This document shows positions 26,474 to 37,750 of a DNA stretch of 64,000 nt, one piece after another. A model generated the notes under the pieces. The model was not told the DNA's origin, did not search any database, and saw nothing but the letters and a program-made list of their open reading frames with translations. Origin of the DNA: Apostichopus japonicus. Lineage: Eukaryota; Echinodermata; Holothuroidea; Aspidochirotida; Stichopodidae. The stretch is taken from the NCBI RefSeq assembly GCF_037975245.1, contig NC_092574.1, positions 13,105,213 to 13,169,212 of the forward strand. The letters run 5' to 3'. Numbering within the stretch: the stretch's first letter is position 1; each line of letters opens with the position of its first letter. A program made the translations under genes and the position numbers.

Positions 26474-26958
26474 CATATCCATCCAGGATATATCCCTGTC
26501 CTGTTACCTCCCATATCCATCAGGGATATGTCCCTGTCCTGTTACCTCCCATATCCATCAGTGACATATCCCCATCCTGTCACCTCACATATCCATCAGG
26601 GATATATCCTTGTCCTGTTACTCCCATATCCATCAAAGACATATCCCTGTCCTACCTCCCATATCCATTGAGGATATATTCCTGTCCTGTTACTCCCAAA
26701 TCCATCGGGGATATATCCCTGTCCAGTTACCTCCACTATCCATCAGGACATATCCTTGTCCTGTTACTCCCATATCCATCGAGGACATATCCCTGTCTTT
26801 TTACCACCCATATCTATCAAATACATAGCCCTGTCCTGCTACCTCCCATACCCATCAAGGACATATCCTGTCCTGCTACCTCCCATATCCATCAAGGACG
26901 TATCCCTGTCCTGTTACCACCCATATCCATCAGAGACATAACCCTGTCCTGTAATCTC
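26474..26958. repeat. 38-bp minisatellite, 13 units
   Basis: The unit reads CATATCCATCAGGGATATAT then CCCTGTCCTGTTACCTCC. The 13 units differ by point changes and 1-3 bp losses. Because 38 is not a multiple of 3 and the unit contains no stop in any forward frame, all three plus-strand frames stay open. The 132- and 200-codon plus-strand frames here are therefore repeat artefacts, not genes. Confidence 0.95.
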
Positions 26959-29100
26959 ACCCTCCTCACCGCCACTCAATAAGTCTGTGCAAGAGGAGGT
27001 GGTGGTGGCCGTGTGTGACTGACAGGGGGTCCAGGTGACCACTTCTCCTCTGGTTCCCATATCCAGCCTACATACTGACTTTTCTTGACATTTTGATGAT
27101 TACCTTATGTAAGGTGATCTCTCTTGGGGTTGGGAATAGAAAGTACCAAATTAAATCTACTTCAACATCTATTCAAATAAAAGATGAATCCTGATACAAA
27201 CCAGCCCCAATCAACAAATTGTAGGGATGTTTCTCCCTTTCTCATTCCAAGTGCAGTAAAACCTGAAAATAGATTTATGGCCAAATATCTGACCTTGGAC
27301 CTTTCCTCTTCACGGCTGGTTGCCAACGTGAAAATTAAAAGAAAACTGCTTCCTCCCACTGAAGGAATCACAAAAATGTTGTACTTACATCTCTAAGCAA
27401 TGGAGACAAAGATGGTTTTTAATTTCACACCTTTCATCTCTTTGAACTTTGAAGTTGGGCAGGTTTATTGGTGTTTTCCATTTTCAGCTATAAAGTGACT
27501 TTGTTCAGCCCCTTGGGATATCAGGAAACAGATTGCTATGTTACAGAACACCTCCCAAAAGATTTTCTATAAGTACAAAACATTAAAACATGAATATCAA
27601 TTTCAAGTATGCAGCAAGATATATACATGCAGAATATTTCATATACTGACTGCTCATAAACTATCTGCATGTTTGGCAGAAACTTTGGCTTATGTTATGG
27701 GCTGTGTAACCAATCCATGATGTGAACAGCCACAATTATTTATTTCATTACTTTGTATTTCATAAAGGAGTATTGTGTTTGTTGCTAGTTGCTACCATGC
27801 CCAGTTTAACATTTTTTTCAGAAGAGGTCCTTCCCACTGACCCAAGACTGTGTGTATAAAAAGTCTGTAAATATCCAAAACTTTTCAAGACAAAAACCAA
27901 GACTTGGAACAAACCTACAACACTTCCATATTGAAGCAGTGACTTGGCCCTTTCTACTACCACGTGTAAGAATTGAGACAAACATTCTTTAATAATTTCA
28001 TTCACGGATAGGATTCAAAAAAGAAAGGAAAAAACAAAAAGAAGAAAAAGAGCACCTCTTTTACCATATTGAAACAGAAAACTTGAAACTTGAAAAAGTA
28101 AATTTCTTACGTTTAATATTCCAGCAAAAACCACACCCAAATTGGACATAAAGTGTCAAAGGTTTGCGACATTCAGTATTTTTGTAATGGATGTAAGTGG
28201 ATAGTATTAAAGTTGCTAACTTAGGAGCTGTTTTGATCAATGTGTAAACCACAACATATTTAGTCGTATCCGAATAGATCTGAATATTAAACTTTGCTTG
28301 GTCTAGAATGACACAAAGTTACAACTCAATGCAAGAGGTATATAGCTTTACAAGTCATCATGGCATTTCAACAAGCATTTTACTGCCTGGTAGCTCTTAC
28401 GGCAGGTACCCCTTCTTTACAGTTACAAGGTGACTCACTTATAATGGTTAAAATGCTGTTCGATATCAGATTAATAAATTCCCTGAGATCCCATTCAAGT
28501 GTACAATAAGAAGAGTACACTGCATATAGCCATCCCCAGAACACCATTTCATTGTTCCCAGTGGGCCTTTTACACATCCTTTAAACCACTTTTACACTGG
28601 GCTTTTTTTTTTATCCTAAACCCACTTTTGTATTATTTCATCAGCTTGAATAATAAAGACCTGGTAAATTTAACCAAGCAGAAGATCCTATAAATAAAAG
28701 AGATTGATATCTCCATAGAATTTTATTAAGGTCAAGTACCTTTTCGGGATTAACAACCACCTTGACATGATTGGACTTGGTGTAATCCCTATCTTTAGTT
28801 GAATTATTTCTTGTGATAAAATTCAGTTCATCTTTGAACAACTTTTATCCTCCAAAGCTGGATATTTCCAATCATGCAGAAAAATCAAACACAATCAGAG
28901 ATAAAGAAAATATAAAAATCCACTTTTTTTTTTAATAGTTGCAAATGAAAGCAAAATCTCCACATTTTCTAACGTCTTGCACTACTGACCAATATCACTT
29001 CACTTTAGGTTAGTAGTATCTTCTTCGTGCAGCAAAAAAGTTCTCAGTCAGAAAACCAAACACCACCCTATCTTGCTAGGCTTATTTTGGGACTAGGGGT
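26959..29100. other. No gene seen
   Basis: Short frames on both strands (27162-27396, 27760-28005, 28380-28577) lack convincing splice sites. A donor-like GAT|GTAAGT exists on the minus strand at about 27388, but the frame behind it does not reach a usable acceptor. Confidence 0.45.
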
Positions 29101-29104
29101 GCTC

Positions 29105-29240
29105 TTACACTAGATCCGGATCAGATCTCCATATCAGGATCTGATCCTGACGTCGAGATCGCCAGCTGTAGTGTAAATGCAGTTCAGATCCGGATCTAAT
29201 CCTCCTATTATGATCCTGGCAGAGACCAAGTTCTGATCCA
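29105..29240. repeat. GATC-rich palindromic cluster inside a TTACACTA inverted repeat
   Basis: TTACACTA at 29105-29112 and its exact reverse complement TAGTGTAA at 29169-29176 bracket several GATC palindromes such as GATCCGGATC, which recurs at about 29183. About ten GATC sites fall in 130 bp. The pattern resembles the end of a DNA transposon, but no matching far terminus or target duplication was found. Confidence 0.5.
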
Positions 29241-30632
29241 GACAAAGATATCAATTTTGCAATGTAAAGACTCCTGCATCAACAGTGACCCCAGCTATCC
29301 GGTGACCACATTACGTCACATGCATTCTCGCGTGAAATTCCAGTCCTGTATCATGCATGTGCTAATTCCTACGTAGATCGAGTGCGTGTAGGCCGTGCCT
29401 GGCGTATTATCGTCACCCTAAGGCTATACACCATGACAACGAAATTTCGGAGCATACATACTTTCAGGTTTGCAATTACATGTTTTTTGATTTTGATAAA
29501 TATAAACCCTTTTTTCTTCTGTTATCAATAATCTCTTATAAAGAATGCATCTACCAGAGACAGTCCTAATGTCTCCTTTCAATTATTAAAAGTTCATAGA
29601 CAGGGTGGGCATTGCTTAACTAGAAAAAAATTACAGAATGTTCATCAAACTCCGAAACAGCTTGCAAACATGTTCGTTACACTGACATATATTCCACCAG
29701 TGCTTGGAGTCATCCAATTGTCCCAAACGATGCTCTCCCATCTACGGGGGAATTCTCTTCCTCCCTTATCCTCTTATCCCTGCTTCTCCCATCTCACTCC
29801 CTATCCTCCTACCCTCCCATCTTATGCCATCACCCCCTTTCCTCTCTTTCTCTCTCACTTCTAAATGAAGCTGAAGGATCTCAACTCTTCACCACATGTC
29901 AGATCCCAGGAGGGATGGTGGAAAGAAGACTTCAATGAAAGGTAATAAAGCAACTATCAGATAATATTTGGCCTAAACCATTTAAGCTTTTAATATCACT
30001 GAATACCATGCATTAACCCCATGCCATTATATGTGGCTGGCCTTACATACCTTGCCATCCCTGGGGTTCCACCAGACCTGACACAACCCACAAGAATTTT
30101 CACCAGAATCTTCACCAGGACAGAAAAGTGTGTAAAAAATTTAGCCCACATATAAACCACAAAAGTAGTAAATCAGGATGATAATTTGTGAGCTTTTTTA
30201 AACAAGACACACTCACCTTTTGAAAGTTAAAATGTTTGGTGACAGACTGAGGCAGTTATGCTACATATCTTTAAAGAATTTGATTAAAAACCCCCAGTGG
30301 AATTTTGAAAGAGGTTGGAACTTGAAGTGACCTACAGAACAATGTGACTACCTTTTGCTTCCAGAAAATGTTCAGTCTTTTTCTAGGTAAAATTAGTCTT
30401 CTTGAAAGTTCATTAATATATTCTCAAATTTGAGTCAAAGTCTAAGTGAATTTGTGAGTAGGATGATGCCGCAGATGTATGGTACTGAAATATTGAACAC
30501 TACAGAGATAAGTGTGTATCAAATGTGATAGGCAGACATATCACCAGGGCTCTTTCTACCTTATATTTTGCTCATATATGATACTTTTGATTTTCATATT
30601 CATGGGTGTTATTTCAGTTGTACAACCAAAAG
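29241..30632. other. No gene seen; CpG-containing patch at 29270-29440
   Basis: About 170 bp next to the GATC cluster are richer in CpG than the surroundings and may be part of the same unidentified element. A pyrimidine-rich block lies at 29740-29860. Confidence 0.4.
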
Positions 30633-30719
30633 GAGAAGGATGGGAGGAGGGTTGGGAGGGGATGAGGATGGGAGGAGGGTTGGGATGGGGGGGGGGAGGG
30701 AGAGAGGGAGGATGAGTGG
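30633..30719 (+). repeat. G-rich repeat with quadruplex potential
   Basis: Two roughly 28-bp units of GGATGGGAGGAGGGTTGGGA are followed by a G tract (30687-30696) and GGGAGAGAGGGAGG. Four or more G runs of at least three fit the G-quadruplex pattern on the plus strand. Confidence 0.75.
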
Positions 30720-33700
30720 AAAGATGGTTCTGACTCCAGTTGTACATATTCAAAATTATTAATTCAGTAACAGTCAACAGCAAAAGTTATAGCAACAGAA
30801 ACAAGTGTTAATTAACTTAATTAACCGAAAGATCTTAAAGGTTATTCATGTTATGCTCAGTGATCAATCGAAGTAAAGTCAACCCCTTCAACAAATTCAC
30901 GAGTATTGCGAGCACATTATAGTCATTTCTTCGTTTCAAAGCTACAGCCATATAAGTTTAATAGTCTAATGAATGTTAATCAGGTTAAGTCATAACATTA
31001 CAAAACAAGCCAATGATGAAGTCAAAAGAAAATCACGAGCCGGGGTTCCGACACACAACAGATTTCACCAACTGTCCGTGATGAGTTTTAACACTCATAC
31101 TTAAAAATGCCTTTAAAATAGCTACACACCTGGATTTCATCACTCTCATGAATGATTTAGTCTACGCAATATCTAGTGAAAAAGTGTAGCCTACATGTGT
31201 AAAGAGATTGACTTCATCTGTCACTACAAAGATTACCTAGATTACAACAGATGAGTAAAAATCTCTACATCTGAATTATCCTTGTAACTCACACTTGCAG
31301 CAACACCCCTCCTGATCCTTCTAAGCTATTACAGGTGAAACTACAACCTGTTGTCACCTCTTAATCCTCCATGATTTATGAAAACAGGAGAAGAAACACA
31401 GCTGAAACATCACTCAAAACAGGACAAAAAGAAGGTAGGTTGGGGTTAACCTACTTAGGTTTGCAGGTGAGATTTATAGAAGAGGAGATTATCCTAATGT
31501 CTCACCTATATTCTTCCCGAACAGATCCAGAATACTCTTAAACAAAAAAAAACAGAAGAAGGTTGGCGCTATAAACTTTCCATCAAAAAGAGGGAGCTCT
31601 TTCAGTACTAATACACAGAATCTTTTAATTTGTAAAACGCCCTCTATTTTATCACACACTATAGCACTAACAGTGGAGATTGTGTGTGTGTATGTGTGTG
31701 AGTCTGCTGCATTACTACGCAAACCAAAGTAGTTAATGTATCAAAACACGACTTGCTATAATAAGAGGGCGCTCTTCTACAATTCATCTTCAGTAAATTC
31801 AGATTGACCAGAGAAACGTTCACATTATACAGTTCATTGGTAGCAGTCTACTGCTGGTAGTTTATAGCAGGTAGCTAAGTCACAGAGGTCCGGAGAAGGA
31901 ATCACATTTCCTCCCTCAAGGTTGGGACAATTTTCAAGAGGGCTGATATAGCTAATAGTCGCTTTCATAACCAATAAAGACCTTTGCACATCTCACAGTT
32001 ACATGATAGCCCCACTCAAAGATTTACCAATGAACAAACCCAATCCAACTTGACAAAGGACCCACAAAATTAATCTTGTTTATCAAAAGCTGTATGTCAG
32101 AATGGTTCAAAATATTTAAATTATGAAAGAAATCATTCAAGAATCAATTCAATTCTGTCAATTTTCCACCACCCCCTGCAAAGAAATATGATTATATAAT
32201 AATCTTTTGCTCGAAAGGTAATTTCTATGAAACAGTTTGACAGCTCAGTGCAAATTCAAGGTGAACCACACTATCATTAATACATTAGTTGCCATGCGTT
32301 GTAGATCAGGCCGGTGACCTCCATCAGAAGATTACAAACTTTTAGACAAACATATGGCTTACCATAACGATTTATGCATATTCATATAGGCATTTTTATT
32401 CGAAATATGAATAAGTATATCAAAAGTTGCCATGTTTCAGAATCTAAACATTTACATGGTAGCCACTGTGCACTCTATCCCAGCCATCGTATGAACGTAT
32501 TAATCGATTATTAATTAAGTTTGTCAATTAAGTTTGCAGCATGTGTTTCTTACTTTTAATTGTCTAATTTTTATTTGTCATAATATGTAGTCTATCATTG
32601 TGTTAACTTTTAATAATCCCTTATTTAGATATTTGATGACATCAGTGCCATGTCTTTAATATATTATCGTATGCCAGTAAGTCCTACATCGTCCCATCAT
32701 CATACATCGTATGCTGTTTTCCATTTAGTGTTCCAAAACGTGATTACAGTGAGATAACGATCATCTAGATACCTCTTAACTGGACTGTTATTATATTGCT
32801 GTAACAATCCCTTTCAAAACTGTGTTAAATGTTGCAGATAAAATTCAATTTAATTGCTGACTTCTTCCTTCTCTGCACACTCTTTGCGTAAGGTCCTACA
32901 TGTACATCATCTTCAGAGCCTGCTGATTAACTGCATTTACCTTCAAAGGCTATTTTAGTATCGACTAGCAGTGCAGCTTTTCCCTACTCTCTTGACAAAA
33001 TTTGAGAGGGCTCGTCCGCACATTCTTTAATTACGTTGACTTTCTTTCCTCCTCTGAACATCCTCTACTCTACGCAGTTGCCGGTCAAAATGATTTGATT
33101 TTGGTCTCAGTCTCTGGTGGCCTTCCGTATTCAATTTATTTCTATAACTTTTGAAGATTTTGTGCAGATAATTGAAGAGTTACACCACATCTTATTGACT
33201 GACTCATCCTAGATTTCTCCCGCGTTTGAGAACTGATCTATATATCCCACAAAAGCAAGGGGATTATCCCCATGAGCTATATATCGCTGTACACTCCCCT
33301 TAGGCAACTGAGTCACACAATAATAGAGAAACAGAACAAATACAATGCTACAGTCATTAACACGTCCACTCATTAGGGACCGCAGCCAGCTCCTTCCCCA
33401 AATAACGACGTGGATTTTCTCCATGAGAGAGAAAAGTCAAATAAAATTACCCAAATGCTCAATCGGTGTGACACTCAGAGGAGGCTTCCGGGGCATTTGA
33501 TCGCAGACAAAATTAGTTCAAGATCGCTAAGCTAATATAGCTCGTTGATTAATACTTTTCTCTCGACGTACCAAAAATGAAAAACAAAAGGGAGTGAGTC
33601 ACAGTAAGAACAAGATCAAACGAAAATTCCATTGCCCCAGCTCCTACGGAAGGTAATGAAAGATATTCAGTGAGGGCTAATTGAATGTTTTGGTTGACAA

Positions 33701-34844
33701 AATGGCAGTTACTGCATACATCTGCAATTATTACTGCTAGCAGACACGAAGAAGCAAATTAGCAGTTAATTCCTACAGTGACATTTTGGTTTTCAAAGTT
33801 GATAGAATTAAGGGTAATTTTTTTGGTTACAGTTTATTCAAGTGTTGGAATACTAGTGTCTCAGGAGGGAAGGGGTAGAGGGACATGGGGAAGATATGAA
33901 ATTTTTATCAAACTTCTATCCTCTAAGAAATTACAAAAATTATGTATCATTTTTCCTCAATTTAAAATTTGGACAGGAGTATTATGATGGGTTGTAGACA
34001 AAGCATGTGCCTGGATTCTGCAAACAAAACATAGCCGGAAAGATTCGTAATTTAATGTTTGCTACAGACAGTTCTGTTCGGGGCAAAACAGAGGCACAAT
34101 ATCCACTTCTGGTTATCGTGTCTGAGAAGGTCCCTCTCTAAGTGGGTAAAACATGTTGGCTAAATTCTGCAATGCTAACTGTGTATAATACAGGATTAAC
34201 TGATACTTCATAGTCACAACTAAGACATGCAACATTATGAGAGTGTCATAGGTTCCTGCGTCGCCCGCTTACTTTGAAATCTTCCAGAAAAGATAGCAAA
34301 TAATGTTAAGAGATTAACAATTGCAACCCTTTAAGTTATTTTCTGTACCAGCAATTTTATATCTGAAAGAGTAATTATTGTTGGTTCACAGCTAAAGTTA
34401 TCTATGCCGCTCCTTATTGTATGCCCCCCCCCCCCACACTTTACAGCTCCGTATCCCATTAACAAAGAACCAGCTTAAGCCAAAATGTTACCATTAGCAA
34501 CCAGACAAAAAAAACAGTGTTCAGGACCCCAAATAACCACATAAAGTTTAACCTTAGCAGCAGATGAGCCAGATGGGGAGTCATGTTAATACCTAAAAAG
34601 ATATTGCAATCCATTTTGGGTTACTAATCATGTAGTGATGGCAGGCTTTTAAAACTATTAAGGAGCACTGCACATATGGCCACTTAACTGTTGATTGATG
34701 GGTTTCCCTTTACAGTAGGCCTACCTGTGTCTTTTTAAAAAATACTAATGTATGCAGGTAAATAAGGTTACTAAACTTAATTTATAGTCTATAGGGAATA
34801 TGTCTTTTGGTTAGTTGCCATTTAGTAATGAATTTTAGTGTTTT
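30720..34844. other. No supportable gene
   Basis: ATGCATATTCAT, another POU MORE-like dyad, lies at 32374-32385. AAGAGGGCGCTCTT is at about 31764-31777 and a 12-base C tract at 34424-34435. The region 33200-33600 has slightly more CpG. A minus-strand frame at 33424-33209 has no splice support. Confidence 0.45.
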
Positions 34845-35052
34845 CCCTGGATATGATGTGGATTTGGTGCATTTGGGGGGCATTGAGCTAGTCTTGAAAA
34901 CTGGTACCACTGTCGGTTTCAAAGCTTGTTTAATATATTGAGATGCAAGAGTTGCCCTGGATATGTGGTGGATTTGGTGCATCAGGGACGGGGAGGGAGG
35001 GGGGTGGCAGAGAGTTAGTCTTGATAATGGTACAACTTCCAGTTTCAAAGCA
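34845..35052. repeat. Tandem duplication, period 110 bp
   Basis: CCCTGGATATG begins at 34845 and 34955. Both copies share GTGGATTTGGTGCAT, a TAGTCTTGA segment and GTTTCAAAGC; the second has gained a G-rich insert. The 95-codon minus-strand frame across it is a by-product. Confidence 0.75.
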
Positions 35053-35538
35053 CAATGGTCGCGCATCATAAAGGAACTTCAACATGATTAAATGGTATTA
35101 CTAACAAGTCCTACATCAAAAATGATAAGAGCCCAACACTTTAATGCATGCATTTACCATTTAAATCTTTCCACAATTTCAGTGTTTTTATCTCTCAACA
35201 TCAGAATAAGTTTGATAAGTATGAGCCAATAACTGAGTAATATCCTCATTTTTAATTTTCTGCGTACTTTGACTCTTTTGACTGTCTTAAAGGGGTGTGA
35301 CGTGACAAGGAAATCAGTTTATAGAGATGACAACTTTAATTTCCAGCTAAAGTTTGTTAAGAAGGAACATAACTTTTAAACCTCTCAAACCCTCTCATCT
35401 CCTTCCACCACCCCCTTCTCCATTGGTATTAAACTTTTAATAAAACAATTCCCTTCTGATTCTATATTTGGATGATCAATATAAGCATCATCACTTCTAA
35501 AAATTATTCAAAATAGTTTAAAAAGTAAAAAAACTTAC

Positions 35539-35841
35539 CCCTTTGTGTCTTAGCTTATTAGATCTCTTCTCCTTTCTAGATTTTGAAGAATATCCTTCTC
35601 CTCCGTGCGACTCCTCGATGACATCATCACAGGGAATCGTCACAAATATATCTGGGATTCCCCCTTCACTGGCCATGCTGGTCACAGGAGAAGATGCCGC
35701 TCTGGGTCGATGCATCCTGGTGGTCATGTCCCCCTCGTTGAAGGACGACTTGCTCCGCGGACGCGTGTCCTGACCGGATCGGAGGGTCAAGACTCTCCTA
35801 AGGAGACCAGAGCCAGAGGTCCGTGGAAATGTTTCAGCCAT
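35539..35841 (-). CDS. Coding exon with start codon, Ser/Arg-rich N-terminus of an unrecognised protein
   Basis: This is the best exon in the window. On the minus strand a pyrimidine tract and TTGGTAG acceptor (AG at 35856-35855) are followed by 13 nt and ATG at 35841 in the context ATAATGG. The frame then runs 101 codons to the consensus donor GGG|GTAAGT (GT at 35538-35537), exiting in phase 0. The peptide begins MAETFPRTSGSGLLRR. It is rich in Ser, Arg, Gly and Glu, with basic-Ser clusters such as RPRSKSSF and RPRAASSP that look like kinase or 14-3-3 sites, then an acidic segment (CDDVIEE) and a basic Lys/Arg tail. It is probably a disordered N-terminus; no domain is seen. The GC content is clearly above the flanks. 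Five in-frame codons precede the ATG, so an upstream coding exon is possible. Confidence 0.65.
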
Positions 35842-36106
35842 TATGACTTCACATCTACCAAGAAAGACACGAATGAATGGTAAAAAAAAAAAAATACAGA
35901 AAATCTGAAGCTGTAAACGCATAGCAACTTGAATTGATTAAAAAATAAAGAATCAAATGAAGATATTTACGATAACAGCATCAGATAAAATTTAAAAAAT
36001 ATTTTGCAATCCAAATATAAAAAAATGGTTAAGTGATACATACTATAAATGCTTGCTACAACATAGTGTTTACAAGGCTGTCAAACTTTAAAGGAAATCA
36101 GTCTAT

Positions 36107-36503
36107 CTACAGACCAGTGGCGGAGCTAGGGGTATTGGTCAGGAGGGGCGAGAATGGTCTGTAGGGGCGCTTTCGACAGTATCTACGCGGAGCGCCACCA
36201 CGGTTGGCGCGTAGTGTACAGAAATTTTTTTGAGTAAAGATACTCCCTAGATCGCCGGAAATGACCCTTTCCGGGCCTGGCTTATTTGCAGATAAACGAA
36301 GAATAAATAGGTGTCATCGCCAAATTACACTAACAAAATGTGACAAATGTCAATAGGTAGATGAGAGCGCAATAAAAAGTCAATATTCTCGAATAAGTAA
36401 AAAGTGGTAAAGAGCTGAAAAGGGCGCCAGCAGTCCATTTGAGTCCGTCAGGGGGGGCATCCGCCCCCCCTGACTGTTTGGACGCTCCGCCACTGCTACA
36501 GAC
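36107..36503. mobile_element. Non-autonomous hAT-type transposon (MITE), 381 bp, with 8-bp target duplication
   Basis: The element occupies 36115-36495. Its ends are CAGTGGCGGAGC and the exact reverse complement GCTCCGCCACTG. The subterminal strings GTCAGGAGGGGC and GCCCCCCCTGAC are also inverted. CTACAGAC is duplicated on both sides (36107-36114 and 36496-36503). An 8-bp duplication with CAG-type termini is diagnostic of the hAT superfamily. It has no transposase reading frame, so it depends on enzymes supplied elsewhere. It lies in the presumed intron upstream of the exon at 35841. Confidence 0.92.
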
Positions 36504-37469
36504 CCCTGAAATAAAGGATACTGTTATGTTGTTTGTTATGTTAAATATTTAACACCTATCCCGAGAAAGTAAGAAACTGCCATGTCATTGGAAATCAAAA
36601 GTTCTATTAATTCAACCTCTTTAAGAATTGAAATAAGCCTTGTAATAGAAGAAATCATACAAATACATATTTCCAACATGCTAGTCCCTGTTAAAGGCAT
36701 TGAAAACTCGCCCCAAACCGCGTGCGGACATCTGAAAAAGTTCACTTTCTGTTGCTTGCAAGTGACGTTTTGTTCCTGTCACTACAAAATGCAGACAGTA
36801 ATGAAACTTGATACCTTGTTATCTTTTATCTAGACCTGAGATGTCCATCGCTGTATCGTTTGTATACTGTGTTGTGGGTATTGATCGCAGCTGTATGTAC
36901 TGACTGTACACTAGTGTCTAATTACCGACGGTAGCAAGCTGTGTGTGTATTTTCTGGGATCGATGGTGGTGTTTAACACTTCTGTAACACCTCATTCGAA
37001 AAACTAGGTCAAATTACCGGCATAAGACGTTTCTTTTTGGGCGAGTCTTCACACCCTTTAAGTCTCTGTTATGGCTTCCTTTCATGGAAGGGACAGAGCA
37101 GTGGATGGATGGGGAGAAGCGAAGGGGGGGGGGGAGAAGAGCAGATTTGGTAGATGTGAGAAATATCACAGACAAAGCATTCTCAAGCCATACATCTGAC
37201 AGCAGGGTGTACATAATCGCTGGATAATCAGATCATACGATCTGTGCTCATGGAAAATAAAGTTACATAATTAGAAATCTTTACATAAGTCACACAAAGA
37301 AGTAAAATGTAACCAATGGCAATGAACAACGTGACAAGATATTTGGCTCTCTCTTCATTAAACGATCTAGCCCTCGCTTTATAATGCACGTCATGATAAT
37401 TAGATCGGATCTGCTAATCTTCACATTCTATTTTCATTTTTATTTTTTTCAAACATACGTCTGAGTAAT
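36504..37469. other. No gene seen
   Basis: Unremarkable sequence with an 11-base G tract at 37124-37134. The two opposed frames at 36536-36833 are chance-length. Confidence 0.5.
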
Positions 37470-37750
37470 AGGCAGTGGCATTTCATTTTAAGATTTCGAG
37501 CAGATCTATCCCAGCCGTGTTGCCTCTCAGACGTAGTTATAGACTCTCATATACAGGAGAATACCACCGTCACCTGGCTGCCAGACTGGTTACATCTTCA
37601 TCATTCAATACGATCTACATTCGAGGAGAGGAATCGGTCTCCCGTTTGTCATCGTGGTCGTCGTCGACGACGACTGCCGGCGACAGGGATCCTTGTGTAG
37701 GGCCCTCTACCCAAGGGACGAATCATAACAGCGCTGAGAGTGTTAGATGA
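37470..37750. promoter_or_regulatory. CpG-rich patch with an 18-bp perfect palindrome
   Basis: GC and CpG are well above background. GTCGTCGTCGACGACGAC at 37657-37674 is a perfect dyad. A plus-strand frame of 91 codons crosses the patch but has no splice signals. It could be an unmethylated regulatory region or 5' UTR of the minus-strand gene whose coding exon lies at 35841; that is inference only. Confidence 0.25.

Noticed and set aside
26380-26982. 200-codon plus-strand frame with Pro/Ile-rich repeats
   Set aside because: Artefact of the 38-bp minisatellite, which is open in all forward frames.
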